Shown: one piece after another, positions 25,819-35,232 of the stretch
Layout of the letters: each line of letters begins with the position of its first letter
Position numbering within the stretch: the first letter of the stretch is position 1
Assembly: GCA_040216635.1 (NCBI GenBank)
Contig: JAVJOU010000026.1
Span: 124,001 to 188,000, forward strand
From: UBA1479 sp040216635
Lineage (GTDB): Bacteria; Pseudomonadota; Alphaproteobacteria; Rhodospirillales; Casp-alpha2
Length of the DNA stretch: 64,000 bases
Reading direction: 5' to 3'
Notes under the pieces: generated by a model
Databases searched by the model: none
Seen by the model: only the letters and a program-made list of their open reading frames with translations
Told to the model about the DNA's origin: nothing
Position numbers and translations under genes: made by a program

Positions 25819-26829
25819 ATGAACGACTTCAATCACATTCTGATCACCGGCGGTGCCGGTTACGTTGGCAGCCTACTGACACCCCAACTTCTGGAACGGG
25901 GCCACAAGGTCACCGTCTTCGATATCATGTATTACGGCGATGACTTTCTTCCGAAAGACAATCCCAACCTGCGCGTGATCAAAGGCGACATCCGCGATAC
26001 GGCGGCATTGGAAGCGGCGCTAGAAGGCGTCGATGCGGTCATCAGTCTGGCCTGTATCTCTAATGATGCCAGCTTCGAGTTGGACGAGGGGCTGTCAACT
26101 TCGGTCAACCTGGACGCTTTCGAGCCTATGGTGATCGCCGCCAAGAAAGCCGGTGTGAAGCGTTTTATTTACGCCTCGTCGTCGTCGGTCTACGGCGTGT
26201 CCGATTCCCCGAACGTAACCGAAGATCATCCGTTGGTGCCGCTGACCCTATACAACAAATACAAGGGCATGTGCGAACCGCAGCTGTTCAAGCATCAGTC
26301 CGACGATTTCGTTTGCGTCACCATCCGTCCGGCAACGCTCTGTGGTTACGCCCCCCGCCAGCGCCTGGATGTTTCGGTGAACATCCTGACCAACCATGCC
26401 GTGACCAACGGCAAGATCACGGTGTTCGGTGGCTCCCAGATGCGGCCCAACCTGCATATTCAGGATATGTGCGATTGCTATGAAATGCTGCTTGATCTGC
26501 CTGACGAAAAGATCGCCGGCGACATCTTCAACGTTGCCTATCAGAATATGAGCATCATGGATCTTGCCAAGATCGTGAAGAAGGTGGTCGAGGAAGAGTT
26601 TCCGGAAAAAGGTGAAATTGAAATCATCACCACACCTACCGACGACATCCGATCCTACCACGTCAATTCTGACAAGATCGGCCGGATATTGGGCTTCGAG
26701 CCGAAGTACACTATTGAAGACGCCGTACGAGGCTTGTGCCAAGCCTTCCGTAAGGACCTGCTTCCCAACAGCATGGACGACGATAAGTACTTCAATGTCC
26801 GCCGCATGAAAGCACTCAACGCCGCATGA
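25819..26829 (+). CDS. NAD-dependent epimerase/dehydratase
   Basis: 336 residues, extended SDR. ITGGAGYVGS cofactor loop, SLACISND, catalytic Ser in YASSSSVYG, YNKYK for Tyr-x3-Lys, and RPNLHIQDM in the substrate half. A nucleotide-sugar epimerase, dehydratase or reductase, similar in outline to the protein at 11890. The 88 bases upstream contain a short GC-rich repeat (CCGCC/GGCGG) but no clear promoter. Overlaps the next gene by four bases. Confidence 0.8.
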   Translation: MNDFNHILITGGAGYVGSLLTPQLLERGHKVTVFDIMYYGDDFLPKDNPNLRVIKGDIRDTAALEAALEGVDAVISLACISNDASFELDEGLSTSVNLDAFEPMVIAAKKAGVKRFIYASSSSVYGVSDSPNVTEDHPLVPLTLYNKYKGMCEPQLFKHQSDDFVCVTIRPATLCGYAPRQRLDVSVNILTNHAVTNGKITVFGGSQMRPNLHIQDMCDCYEMLLDLPDEKIAGDIFNVAYQNMSIMDLAKIVKKVVEEEFPEKGEIEIITTPTDDIRSYHVNSDKIGRILGFEPKYTIEDAVRGLCQAFRKDLLPNSMDDDKYFNVRRMKALNAA

Positions 26830-27827
26830 TGACCACAAAATCAAAGTCGGTCGCCGTCGTCACCGGCGGTGCCGGTTTCATTGGCAGCCACATGGTTGAT
26901 CTGTTGCTCGACCGAGGTCATGCCGTGCGTGTAATCGACAATTTCACGGGCGGGCACGAACGCAACTTAGCGCATCAGGACGGCAATCCCGACTTAACCA
27001 TCGAACGGGTCGACATCCGGGATCTGGCCGCCGATGCCCCGGTGTTCGCCAATGCCCGGTTCGTGTTCCATTTCGCCGGCATCGGCGACATCGTTCCTTC
27101 CATTGAACGGCCCGTGGATTATATGGACGTCAATGTCCAGGGCACGGTGCGTGTTCTGGAAGGGGCGCGTTGGGCAGGCGCCGAAAAGTTCATCTACGCG
27201 GCCTCATCTTCGTGCTACGGCCTGGCAGACGTACCGACCCGCGAAGATCATCCGATCGACCCAAAGTACCCTTATGCCCTCAGCAAGTATCAAGGCGAAC
27301 AAGCGGTCTTTCATTGGCATCAACTCTACAACCTGCCCGTCAACGTCATCCGCATCTTTAACGCCTATGGCACGCGGGTCCGCACCACGGGCGCCTATGG
27401 CGCAGTATTCGGGGTATTCTTGAAACAGAAATTGGCGGGCAAGCCCTACACCGTTGTCGGTGACGGCACGCAACGACGTGACTTCTTATACGTTACCGAC
27501 GTGGCCGCCGCCTTCCTTGCCGCTGCAGAAACGAACCATACGGGAGAAATCTTCAATCTGGGCGCAGGAAAACCGCAGTCCGTCAACCGCCTGGTCGAAT
27601 TGCTGGGCGGCGACGTCGTCTATGTGCCCAAGCGCCCCGGCGAACCTGATTGCACCTGGGCCGACATTTCGAAGATTACGTCGGAACTCGGATGGGCGCC
27701 CCAGGTTTCCTTTGAAGACGGTGTCGGACGGATGGTTGCCGAGATCGACAATTGGCAGGACGCCCCCTTGTGGGATCCAGAGTCAATCCATGAGGCAACC
27801 AAAACCTGGTTCGAGCGGTTGTCTTGA
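26826..27827 (+). CDS. NAD-dependent epimerase/dehydratase (GalE/UXS-like)
   Basis: 333 residues. VTGGAGFIGSHMVD, VIDNFTGG, YAASSSCYG and YALSKYQGE are typical of the UDP-glucose 4-epimerase, UDP-glucuronate decarboxylase and GDP-mannose dehydratase group. RRDFLYVTDVA and the GKPQSVN region complete the substrate half. Most likely an NDP-sugar C4 epimerase; the exact sugar cannot be read from the sequence. Translationally coupled to the preceding epimerase. Confidence 0.8.
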   Translation: MMTTKSKSVAVVTGGAGFIGSHMVDLLLDRGHAVRVIDNFTGGHERNLAHQDGNPDLTIERVDIRDLAADAPVFANARFVFHFAGIGDIVPSIERPVDYMDVNVQGTVRVLEGARWAGAEKFIYAASSSCYGLADVPTREDHPIDPKYPYALSKYQGEQAVFHWHQLYNLPVNVIRIFNAYGTRVRTTGAYGAVFGVFLKQKLAGKPYTVVGDGTQRRDFLYVTDVAAAFLAAAETNHTGEIFNLGAGKPQSVNRLVELLGGDVVYVPKRPGEPDCTWADISKITSELGWAPQVSFEDGVGRMVAEIDNWQDAPLWDPESIHEATKTWFERLS

Positions 27828-27844
27828 GCGGGCCACACTGATTC

Positions 27845-29434
27845 ATGGAAACCGTTACCCCATCGCTGAATTTTTACCAACGGTGCCTGATCCGCGCCCG
27901 GGCTTACGCGTCGGACCATCGCGAAAGCATCATCGTGCGGCTGGCGCGCGCACTGCTTAGCCTGGGCTATCATCTGCGCAACTTAGCCGCGTCGGCGGCC
28001 CTGCCGATAGCACGTGCAGGCGCGCGCCTGCCCGGCCTGCGGTTTGCTCCATTCCTGTCCGTCGCTTTACGAGACCTGTCGTCGCAGATGACCCTGGCAA
28101 CGGAAATAGAGACCTTCGACCCAGCCCGGGTTGAGGCCCTTCAAAGCCGAGCGTCCGATTTGTTCCAACGACTGAACAAGGCCCGACCTGGATCATCCGA
28201 GCATTGGGATTCCATGAGTCGAATCGCCTACAAGACAGGTGACATAGACGCTTGTGGCGAGATGGCCGCGAAAGCCTTCACCCTGCGCGAGGCCCGTATC
28301 CGCGACAAAGGACTCGACCGTCTTGGTCTCCGACTGATTCCCACCAGCATCTTCATCCGCACAATCGGCAATGTAGCGGCCTTCGAAACCTATGTCCGGG
28401 CCGGCCGTCTCGGCCTGCGCGAAAACAGCAGACTGGTCTTGCCCCTGCATCCGGAAATCAAGCGCCAGTTCGCCGCAAACCCAGCCTACATTGATTATTG
28501 GCGGCGCTACATCGACGTTGTCGAAGACCGCAAGGAACTGGCACAGCTCGAAAGGCTGGACGAAGACCTCTATGTTGACCCGCGAGTCATCGATATCAAT
28601 GGGCAGCCATTGCCGTTTCTCCATTCCGCCGTCGCGCGAATTCAGGCGGAATGGGAGTCCCGGAACCTGCCGCACCTGTTCGACCTGGATGAAGAACATG
28701 CTGCACGTGGTTGGCAAACCTTGGCCGGATACGGCGTGGCGCCGGGCGAATGGTTTGTTTGCCTGCACGTACGAACTGGTGGATTCAAGGGCGGCGATGC
28801 CTTCCGAGAAGCGGATATCGCAGATTATCTCGACTCCATTCACGCCATCACCGCACGCGGCGGTTGGGTCGTCCGCATGGGCGACCCGAGCATGCCGCCT
28901 CTGCCTGCGATGGAACGGGTCATTGATTACGCTTTATCCCCGGACAAATCCGATTGGCTGGACGTTTTCCTTTGCGCTGCCTGCCGGTTCTTCATCGGCA
29001 CGTCCTCCGGCCTTTATATTGTCTCCGACACTTTCGGTCGGCCTTTTGTCCAGACTAACTTCCTGCCCACGGGCGCCGTGTTCTTCCGACCTGGAAATCT
29101 GTTCATTCCGAAACGTCTTTTCGACCTCGCCACGGGGAAGGAACTGCCGCTCGGCGAAGTGATGAGCGGGCGCGTCTCTTATGCCGCATCCAATGGCGCC
29201 TACCGCAACATCCTGAAGTTAGGCTGGAAGAATAACAGTGCAGAAGAAATCCGCACTGCAGTCATCGAAATGATGGATCGCCTGGACGGTACCGCCAACT
29301 ATACCGCCGACGAGGAACTGGCACAGACGGCCTTTCGCGAGATGACCGCCCGGAACGGCACTTTGCCCGGGCTTGATAACTTCCCCATCCGCTGCCGCAT
29401 CAGCCAGCATTTTTTAAACCAGTCCATCATCTGA
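27845..29434 (+). CDS. TIGR04372-family putative glycosyltransferase
   Basis: 529 residues. The C-terminal half carries features of this family: WFVCLHVRTGGFKGGDAFR (near residue 302), a GGWVVRMGDPS segment, CRFFIGTSSGLYIV and IFIPK-like LFIPKRLF. The N-terminal third contains helices reminiscent of tetratricopeptide-type packing. The family is found in surface-polysaccharide loci and is thought to be GT-B-like. A second member is at 44727. It follows the ABC flippase and epimerases and may add one of the locally made sugars. Confidence 0.72.
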   Translation: METVTPSLNFYQRCLIRARAYASDHRESIIVRLARALLSLGYHLRNLAASAALPIARAGARLPGLRFAPFLSVALRDLSSQMTLATEIETFDPARVEALQSRASDLFQRLNKARPGSSEHWDSMSRIAYKTGDIDACGEMAAKAFTLREARIRDKGLDRLGLRLIPTSIFIRTIGNVAAFETYVRAGRLGLRENSRLVLPLHPEIKRQFAANPAYIDYWRRYIDVVEDRKELAQLERLDEDLYVDPRVIDINGQPLPFLHSAVARIQAEWESRNLPHLFDLDEEHAARGWQTLAGYGVAPGEWFVCLHVRTGGFKGGDAFREADIADYLDSIHAITARGGWVVRMGDPSMPPLPAMERVIDYALSPDKSDWLDVFLCAACRFFIGTSSGLYIVSDTFGRPFVQTNFLPTGAVFFRPGNLFIPKRLFDLATGKELPLGEVMSGRVSYAASNGAYRNILKLGWKNNSAEEIRTAVIEMMDRLDGTANYTADEELAQTAFREMTARNGTLPGLDNFPIRCRISQHFLNQSII

Positions 29435-29454
29435 CACCGCACTGACACGCGGTG
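29435..29454 (+). repeat. Short inverted repeat after the TIGR04372 gene
   Basis: CACCGC and GCGGTG form a 6-bp stem with an 8-base loop directly after the stop codon. There is no T-tract, so it is at most a weak terminator or an mRNA-stabilising hairpin in the 60-base gap before the HldE-like gene. Confidence 0.3.
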
Positions 29455-29494
29455 CCGGGGTACTCTTTAGACACAGCAACCCTCAGGACCTTGA

Positions 29495-31051
29495 ATGACC
29501 GTCGAATTTTTTGAGAAGTACGCGTTCAAACTGAAGACCCTTGATGAATTGAAGTCAATCGTCGGTGCCTTTCCACGTGACCGAAAAGTCATCATGTGCC
29601 ACGGCGTGTTCGATGTCGTACACCCGGGGCACGTGCGGCATCTTGCCTATGCGAAGACCAAGGCAGAGATTTTGGTCGCGTCCATCACTGCCGACAAGCA
29701 TATCAAGAAAGGTGCTTATCGTCCGCACGTACCGGAACGTTTGCGCGCATTGAACTTGGCCGCCTTCGAAATGGTCGATTACGTGATCGTCGACGAAAAT
29801 GCCAAGCCGTTGGAGAATTTAGCAAACCTCCAGCCAAATTTCTTTGCCAAGGGATTCGAATATACCTCCGGTGGTCTGCCCGCTGCGACACAGGAGGAAG
29901 CAGACATCGTCGAAGGCTACGGCGGCGAGATGATCTTCACCCCCGGTGACGTCGTTTACTCATCATCGAATCTGATCGAACTGGCTGCGCCCAATATTCA
30001 GCTCGAGAAGCTTCTTGTTCTGCTGCATGGCCACAGGCTGAGCTTCAATGATCTGCGCGCAGCGCTTGACAAGATGAAAGGCTTCAAGGTCCACGTTGTC
30101 GGAGACACCATCGTCGACAGTTACACGCGAACCTCGTTGATCGGCGGTCAAACCAAGACACCGACTTTCAGTGTGCTGTATCAAGGCAAAGACGATTATA
30201 TCGGTGGCGCCGGAATTGTTGCCCAGCACCTGAGCGCCGCCGGCGCGGACGTGACGTTTTCCACAGTTTTGGGCAAAGATGCTTTGGCTGAATTCGTCAC
30301 CGCCGGTCTAAAAGAAGCCGGTATCGCGACCAACGCGATCATTGACGAAACTCGACCGACGACCAATAAAAACGCCATCATCGCCGGCGGATATCGCTTG
30401 TTGAAAGTAGACACGCTCGACAACCGATCGATTTCGGAAGGAATTCTGGAAAACCTGACCCAGGCCATCACCGAAACGGAAACCGACGCCGTGGTGTTTT
30501 CCGATTTCCGGCATGGCATTTTTAATCATTGGACCGTTCCCAATTTGACGGCGGCCATCCCTAGCGACGTTTACAAAGTCGCAGACAGTCAAGTTGCCAG
30601 CCGCTGGGGCAACATCACTGAATTCAAGAACTTTGACCTTGTCACACCTAACGAACGCGAAGCACGCTTTGCGCTGGGAGACCAGGACTCGACCGTCGGT
30701 TCCCTTGCCAGCGCTTTGGTTGACGCAAATGATTGCAAACTTTTGATCCTCAAGTTGGGCGATCGCGGCGCCTTCGTTTCCCGTCCGAAATCAGCAAACG
30801 GCGATAATGGTAATTACTTCTCGGTCGACAGCTTCGCTCACAACATCGCCGATGCCGTCGGCGCGGGTGACGCGCTTCTGTCCTATGCCACGCTTGCCAT
30901 GATGGCCACGGGCAATGAAGTCATCGCCGGTATTCTGGGATCGATGGCCGCAGCCTGTGAATGCGAAATCGACGGCAATGTGCCGGTCAAACCAGCCGAT
31001 GTCCTGGTTCGTATCGATCAGGTAGAAAAGGCCGCCGGGTACGGCGGATGA
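29495..31051 (+). CDS. Nucleotidyltransferase-PfkB kinase fusion (HldE-like with reversed domains)
   Basis: 518 residues. Residues about 28-165 are a cytidylyltransferase-like domain with HPGH at 43-46. Residues about 205-510 are a PfkB/ribokinase domain with GGAGIVAQHLSAAG, LVTPNEREARF and the catalytic DAVGAGDA near 453-460. Canonical HldE, which makes ADP-heptose, has the kinase first and the nucleotidyltransferase second; here the order is inverted. It could phosphorylate and activate a sugar acid or heptose different from the GDP-heptose branch. ATGA overlap with the next gene. Confidence 0.82.
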   Translation: MTVEFFEKYAFKLKTLDELKSIVGAFPRDRKVIMCHGVFDVVHPGHVRHLAYAKTKAEILVASITADKHIKKGAYRPHVPERLRALNLAAFEMVDYVIVDENAKPLENLANLQPNFFAKGFEYTSGGLPAATQEEADIVEGYGGEMIFTPGDVVYSSSNLIELAAPNIQLEKLLVLLHGHRLSFNDLRAALDKMKGFKVHVVGDTIVDSYTRTSLIGGQTKTPTFSVLYQGKDDYIGGAGIVAQHLSAAGADVTFSTVLGKDALAEFVTAGLKEAGIATNAIIDETRPTTNKNAIIAGGYRLLKVDTLDNRSISEGILENLTQAITETETDAVVFSDFRHGIFNHWTVPNLTAAIPSDVYKVADSQVASRWGNITEFKNFDLVTPNEREARFALGDQDSTVGSLASALVDANDCKLLILKLGDRGAFVSRPKSANGDNGNYFSVDSFAHNIADAVGAGDALLSYATLAMMATGNEVIAGILGSMAAACECEIDGNVPVKPADVLVRIDQVEKAAGYGG

Positions 31052-32019
31052 GCAACATGCGGGTGATCATCGTCGGGATGGGCGTGCAAGGCGCCAAGCG
31101 CCTGAATGCCGCAGGGTCGGACGCCGTCGCCACCGTCGATCCGATGAAAGACGGTGTTGATTATCGCGACCTCCGCGAAGTCCCCTTGGACAGTTACGAC
31201 GCGGCTCTGCTTTGCATTCCAGACGAAGCAAAAATCGAGCTGATCCGATATCTGTTGGACACAGGCAAGCATGTGCTGGTCGAGAAGCCCTTGCTGGCCG
31301 TCGACGATGGCGACCTGGAAGACATTGCAACCCTGGCGGAAGCCCGTGGTGCTGTTTGCTATACCGCTTACAACCACCGCTTCGAACCGCATTTCATGCG
31401 CATGCGCGACCTGATTCAAAATGGCCGGCTGGGCAAGATTTATGCAGTCCGCATGTTCTACGGCAACGGTACGGCGCGCTTGGTTCGTGATAGTGCATGG
31501 CGAGACCAGGGGGGGGGCGTTCTGCCGGATCTGGGTAGCCACCTACTCGACACTTTGCGGTTTTGGTTTGGCGATACTTTCACGCCAAAACTCACCATCA
31601 CCGGCGCCTACCGACATGAAAACCGCACCTTCGACCATGTCATTCTCGGTGCCCAGGGCAATGAGGACATGCCTGCCCTGCAATTGGAAATGACCATGCT
31701 GAGCTGGCGCAATCACCACACGACCGACATCTTCGCCGAGAAGGGCAGCGCCCATATCGAAAGCTTGTGCAAATGGGGACCGTCGACCTTCACGCACCGC
31801 ACGCGCATTCTGCCCAGCGGCCGCCCGCCAGAAGAAGCCGTAACCTTGGTTCAGAGCGACCCAACCTGGCAGCTCGAGTATGATCATTTCGTCTCCATGT
31901 GCCGCCAAACACCGGCAGCCCATGGGATCGCCACGGATATCTGGATTAACCGCACGCTACGTGACCTAGCCACAGAGGCTGGGGTGACGAACATGTTGAG
32001 CAAAGCCGCTCCGTCATGA
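31048..32019 (+). CDS. Gfo/Idh/MocA-family oxidoreductase
   Basis: 323 residues starting at the ATGA overlap (an upstream in-frame ATG at 30961 lies deep in the preceding gene). VIIVGMGVQGAKR is the NAD(P) loop, VEKPL contains the catalytic lysine, and DLGSHLLDTLRFW carries the Asp/His pair of the family. Acts on a sugar or nucleotide-sugar, often at C3. Its genes on both sides overlap it by four bases, so it is coupled to the HldE-like and UDP-sugar-dehydrogenase-like proteins. Confidence 0.8.
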   Translation: MSNMRVIIVGMGVQGAKRLNAAGSDAVATVDPMKDGVDYRDLREVPLDSYDAALLCIPDEAKIELIRYLLDTGKHVLVEKPLLAVDDGDLEDIATLAEARGAVCYTAYNHRFEPHFMRMRDLIQNGRLGKIYAVRMFYGNGTARLVRDSAWRDQGGGVLPDLGSHLLDTLRFWFGDTFTPKLTITGAYRHENRTFDHVILGAQGNEDMPALQLEMTMLSWRNHHTTDIFAEKGSAHIESLCKWGPSTFTHRTRILPSGRPPEEAVTLVQSDPTWQLEYDHFVSMCRQTPAAHGIATDIWINRTLRDLATEAGVTNMLSKAAPS

Positions 32020-33332
32020 ACCCCGGCACAATCATGACCCGTTCTCCCGTGATCGGTTTCGCCGGTTTGACACATCTTGGCCTCAACATGGCAGCGGCTT
32101 CGGCTGCGCGCGGGTTTGAAGTTATCGGCTACCACGACGACGCAGCCCTGATCTCGGCCATCACCGAAGATGACCTTCCTGTATCTGAACCAGGCCTGGT
32201 CGACCTCATCAAAGATGCTAAAGGGTGCCTAACCTTTACCGCCGATACCGATGCCCTCAGCCGTTGCGACATGATCTATATCTCGGTCGACGTGCCGACC
32301 GACGACCATGGGCAAAGCGACCTCTCCCCCATTCGCGCCATGATCACCTTAATCGAAAAGGCCATGGCACCTGACGCCCTATTGATCGTTCTCTGTCAGG
32401 TGCCGCCCGGATTCACCCGCGCATTGGGCCGCGACTCGAAAACCACTTACTACCAAGTCGAAACGCTGATCTTCGGGCGTGCCGTCGATCGTGCCATGAA
32501 TCCAGAACGCTTCATCATCGGCTGCGGCGATCCCGACGCGCCGATAGATCCACGCTTGGCTGCGCATCTCGCGGCCTTCGGCTGCCCCGTCCTGCCCATG
32601 CGCTACGAAAGCGCGGAACTGGCTAAGATATCGATCAACATGTGCCTTGTCGCCTCGATCGGCGTCGCCAATACCATGGCCGAGATCTGCGAAAACGTTG
32701 GCGCCGACTGGTCTGAAATTGTTCCCGCCCTACGCCTGGACGCCCGCATCGGGCCAAAAAGCTACATCGCCCCCGGCCTGGGCCTTGCCGGCGGGAACCT
32801 AGAACGCGATCTGGAAACGGTCATCGGTCTGGCCGATGTTCATAACACGGACGCAGGCATTGTTCATGCCTGGACCGCCAACAGCCGCCACCGCAAAGAT
32901 TGGTGCTTTCGGATTCTTCAGGACGAAGTCTTGGCCGCGCAACCGAACGCGACGATCGGGCTGCTGGGCCTTGCCTATAAAGAAGACACCCATAGCACCA
33001 AAAATGCGCCATCGCTGATGTTACTGTCGCACCTCGACCCCTCACGGGTAACGGCCCACGACCCCGTGGTCCATACCGCCGACATCGACTCGTCTATCAA
33101 GTCCGCAGCCGACCCGCTGACCGCCTGCAACGGGGCAGATGCTGTCGTCATCATCACACCATGGTCGCAGTACGGCGACCTGGACCCGGCCGAGATCGCC
33201 GAACGCATGGCGGGGCGTACGCTGATCGATCCTTATGGCTTGCTGACCGGCCCGGAAGTCACGGCAGCGGGGCTTGACCATTTCACTCTGGGCCGTGGCC
33301 CGGAACGGGCAAAGACCAATATCGATGCCTAG
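32016..33332 (+). CDS. UDP-glucose/GDP-mannose dehydrogenase homologue lacking the catalytic Cys
   Basis: 438 residues with the three-domain layout of the family: N-terminal Rossmann GFAGLTHLG, VPPGFTR, NPERFIIG, and ELAKISIN with K204 and N208. The catalytic loop, normally GFGGSCFPKD, reads LGLAGGNLERD here: the Cys is Asn261 and the Lys is Arg. Without the thiol the enzyme cannot form the thiohemiacetal needed for full oxidation to the uronic acid. It may stop at an aldehyde or ketone, do a different oxidoreduction, or be inactive. The C-terminal NDP-sugar domain (ITPWSQY) is intact. Confidence 0.8.
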   Translation: MNPGTIMTRSPVIGFAGLTHLGLNMAAASAARGFEVIGYHDDAALISAITEDDLPVSEPGLVDLIKDAKGCLTFTADTDALSRCDMIYISVDVPTDDHGQSDLSPIRAMITLIEKAMAPDALLIVLCQVPPGFTRALGRDSKTTYYQVETLIFGRAVDRAMNPERFIIGCGDPDAPIDPRLAAHLAAFGCPVLPMRYESAELAKISINMCLVASIGVANTMAEICENVGADWSEIVPALRLDARIGPKSYIAPGLGLAGGNLERDLETVIGLADVHNTDAGIVHAWTANSRHRKDWCFRILQDEVLAAQPNATIGLLGLAYKEDTHSTKNAPSLMLLSHLDPSRVTAHDPVVHTADIDSSIKSAADPLTACNGADAVVIITPWSQYGDLDPAEIAERMAGRTLIDPYGLLTGPEVTAAGLDHFTLGRGPERAKTNIDA

Positions 33333-34308
33333 GGAAGACCGCTTGGCTGAAAGTCTGATCACCACTCCGATCCTAGTCATTGATATCGGTGCCGATGGCG
33401 GCGTTTTTGAATTGCCCGGTTTGGCATCGCAATGCGATGTCCATGCTTTCGATGCACGCACCGATTCCTGTAATACCATCGAGGAAGAAAGTCGAACTTC
33501 CGCCTATCGCAGCCTGCGGGTCCATAATCATGCCGTTGCCGGGCGGTCGGGTCCGCGTCGCCTATACGTCACAAAACAACCACAAGCCAGTTCTCTGCTG
33601 GAACCCGACCCAGACATCATCCGACGCGTCTGGCGCGAAGGTGATGGTTTTACCATCGTCGCCGAGACGGACATCGATTGCATCACACTTTCGGCATTCT
33701 GCACGCGCGAAGGCATCGAGCGGATTGACCACATCAAAATCGACACCCAAGGGACCGAACTCGAGATCCTGGAAGGCGCGGCGGAAATACTGCCGCGTAT
33801 CTCCGTGATTTCTGCCGAAGTTGAATTCGTGCCGCTTTATCGAGGGCAGCCGCTGTTCGATGACCTAGTCAGATATCTTCGAGCGCACGGGTTCCGCTTT
33901 GTCGGTTTCAAGGAATTGATCACGGATGACCGCAAACCCGATGGCAAGAAAATCTGGGGCGAAGCCGTGTTCACCGCAACGACATTCAACCCCCGTTCGG
34001 AAACGGCCATGAAGGCGGGGCTGATCCTGATGGATTTGGGGTTCACCGCCGACGGAAAATGGCTGCTCGCCGATTGCGGTTTCGAAGAGGAAATTATCGG
34101 CAAGGCCGCCCGCGATCAAGCCGCACGATCAGGCAGCGGCTTGCAAAGATTGGGATTAAAGCTGATCGACCGCGCCCAAGCCATGAATGAACGCCGCCGC
34201 CGGGCAGGCAAAAAGCCGATCGACTTCGGGCCGTTTAAATCCTTGCTTACCCGGTTCAGCTGGGGCCAACGGCTTCTGGGCATCGTATCCCGGGTCCGGG
34301 CAGACTGA
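33325..34308 (+). CDS. FkbM-family methyltransferase
   Basis: 327 residues from ATG 33325, which overlaps the previous stop by eight bases. ILVIDIGADGGVF is motif I; IDHIKIDTQGTELEILEGA is the FkbM hallmark (IKIDxQGxE). Family members O-methylate sugars in glycans and antibiotics. The C-terminal 70 residues are basic with possible membrane association. The acceptor is unknown; a second FkbM protein is encoded at 61397. Confidence 0.82.
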   Translation: MPREDRLAESLITTPILVIDIGADGGVFELPGLASQCDVHAFDARTDSCNTIEEESRTSAYRSLRVHNHAVAGRSGPRRLYVTKQPQASSLLEPDPDIIRRVWREGDGFTIVAETDIDCITLSAFCTREGIERIDHIKIDTQGTELEILEGAAEILPRISVISAEVEFVPLYRGQPLFDDLVRYLRAHGFRFVGFKELITDDRKPDGKKIWGEAVFTATTFNPRSETAMKAGLILMDLGFTADGKWLLADCGFEEEIIGKAARDQAARSGSGLQRLGLKLIDRAQAMNERRRRAGKKPIDFGPFKSLLTRFSWGQRLLGIVSRVRAD

Positions 34309-34347
34309 AGCACCTAGCCTGACTGCTACCAGAAACGAGAGACATCA

Positions 34348-35232
34348 ATGCTGACCCATCTGAACAATACACCCACCCGCCCCGAACGGGTCGTCATTTT
34401 GGGCGCCGCCGGTTTCGTCGGCTCCGCCACCAAAGCCAGCTTCGCGGCCGAAGATATTCCTTGCCTAGCTTTGGGACGCGCCGAGGTCGATCTACTTACC
34501 GAGGGCGCGGCAGATATCCTAGCCGGGCATTTGCAGGAAACGGATTGCTTTGTTGTCATCTCGGCCGAAGCTCCTTGCAAGGACTCCGCCATGCTGGAAC
34601 GCAACATTCGCATGATGCGCAGCGTCACCGACGCTCTGGACAAGATGCAGCCGGCACACCTTATATATATAAGTTCCGACGCAGTGTACGCTGACAGCAT
34701 GGAGCCTCTTAACGAAGCTTCCTGTGCCGAGCCTGGGTCTCTCCACGGCGTCATGCACCAGGCCCGCGAACTCATGTTGAAAGAGGCCACGAAGGGACCT
34801 TTGGCGATCCTTCGACCGACCTTGATCTACGGTGCTGCCGATCCCCATAACGGGTACGGTCCGAACCGCTTCTCCCGCCTAGCCCAGGCCGGTGAGGACA
34901 TTGTCCTGTTCGGTGAAGGCGAGGAACGGCGCGATCATGTTGATGTCAAGGACGTTGCCGAGCTAATCCACTTGATAGCCACGCACAAGTCGACCGGTAT
35001 TCTGAACGCAGCAACGGGAACAGTCACCTCGTTCCGCAAAGTCGCCGAAATGGTCGTTGACCTATCCGACAACAACGTTGCCATCAAAGGCAGTCCGCGC
35101 CAAGGCGCCATGCCGCATAACGGCTACCGGCCGTTCGACCCGGCTGCGACGACGGCGGCTTTTCCTGCGTTCCGATATACTACGCTGGCCGACGGCTTGG
35201 CACGTGCCCAGATGGAAGCATCGGCCGACTAA
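34348..35232 (+). CDS. NAD-dependent epimerase/reductase-like protein with altered active site
   Basis: 294 residues of the extended SDR fold. The cofactor loop VILGAAGFVGSAT and the strand LIYISSDAVYAD are present. At the usual Tyr-x3-Lys position the sequence is HGVMH (H133, H137), so both catalytic residues are replaced. RRDHVDVKDVAEL in the C-terminal half is normal. It may have lost redox catalysis, use another mechanism, or bind a sugar as a regulatory partner. The gene also contains a 14-bp AT palindrome (34660-34673). Overlaps the next start by one base. Confidence 0.72.
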   Translation: MLTHLNNTPTRPERVVILGAAGFVGSATKASFAAEDIPCLALGRAEVDLLTEGAADILAGHLQETDCFVVISAEAPCKDSAMLERNIRMMRSVTDALDKMQPAHLIYISSDAVYADSMEPLNEASCAEPGSLHGVMHQARELMLKEATKGPLAILRPTLIYGAADPHNGYGPNRFSRLAQAGEDIVLFGEGEERRDHVDVKDVAELIHLIATHKSTGILNAATGTVTSFRKVAEMVVDLSDNNVAIKGSPRQGAMPHNGYRPFDPAATTAAFPAFRYTTLADGLARAQMEASAD

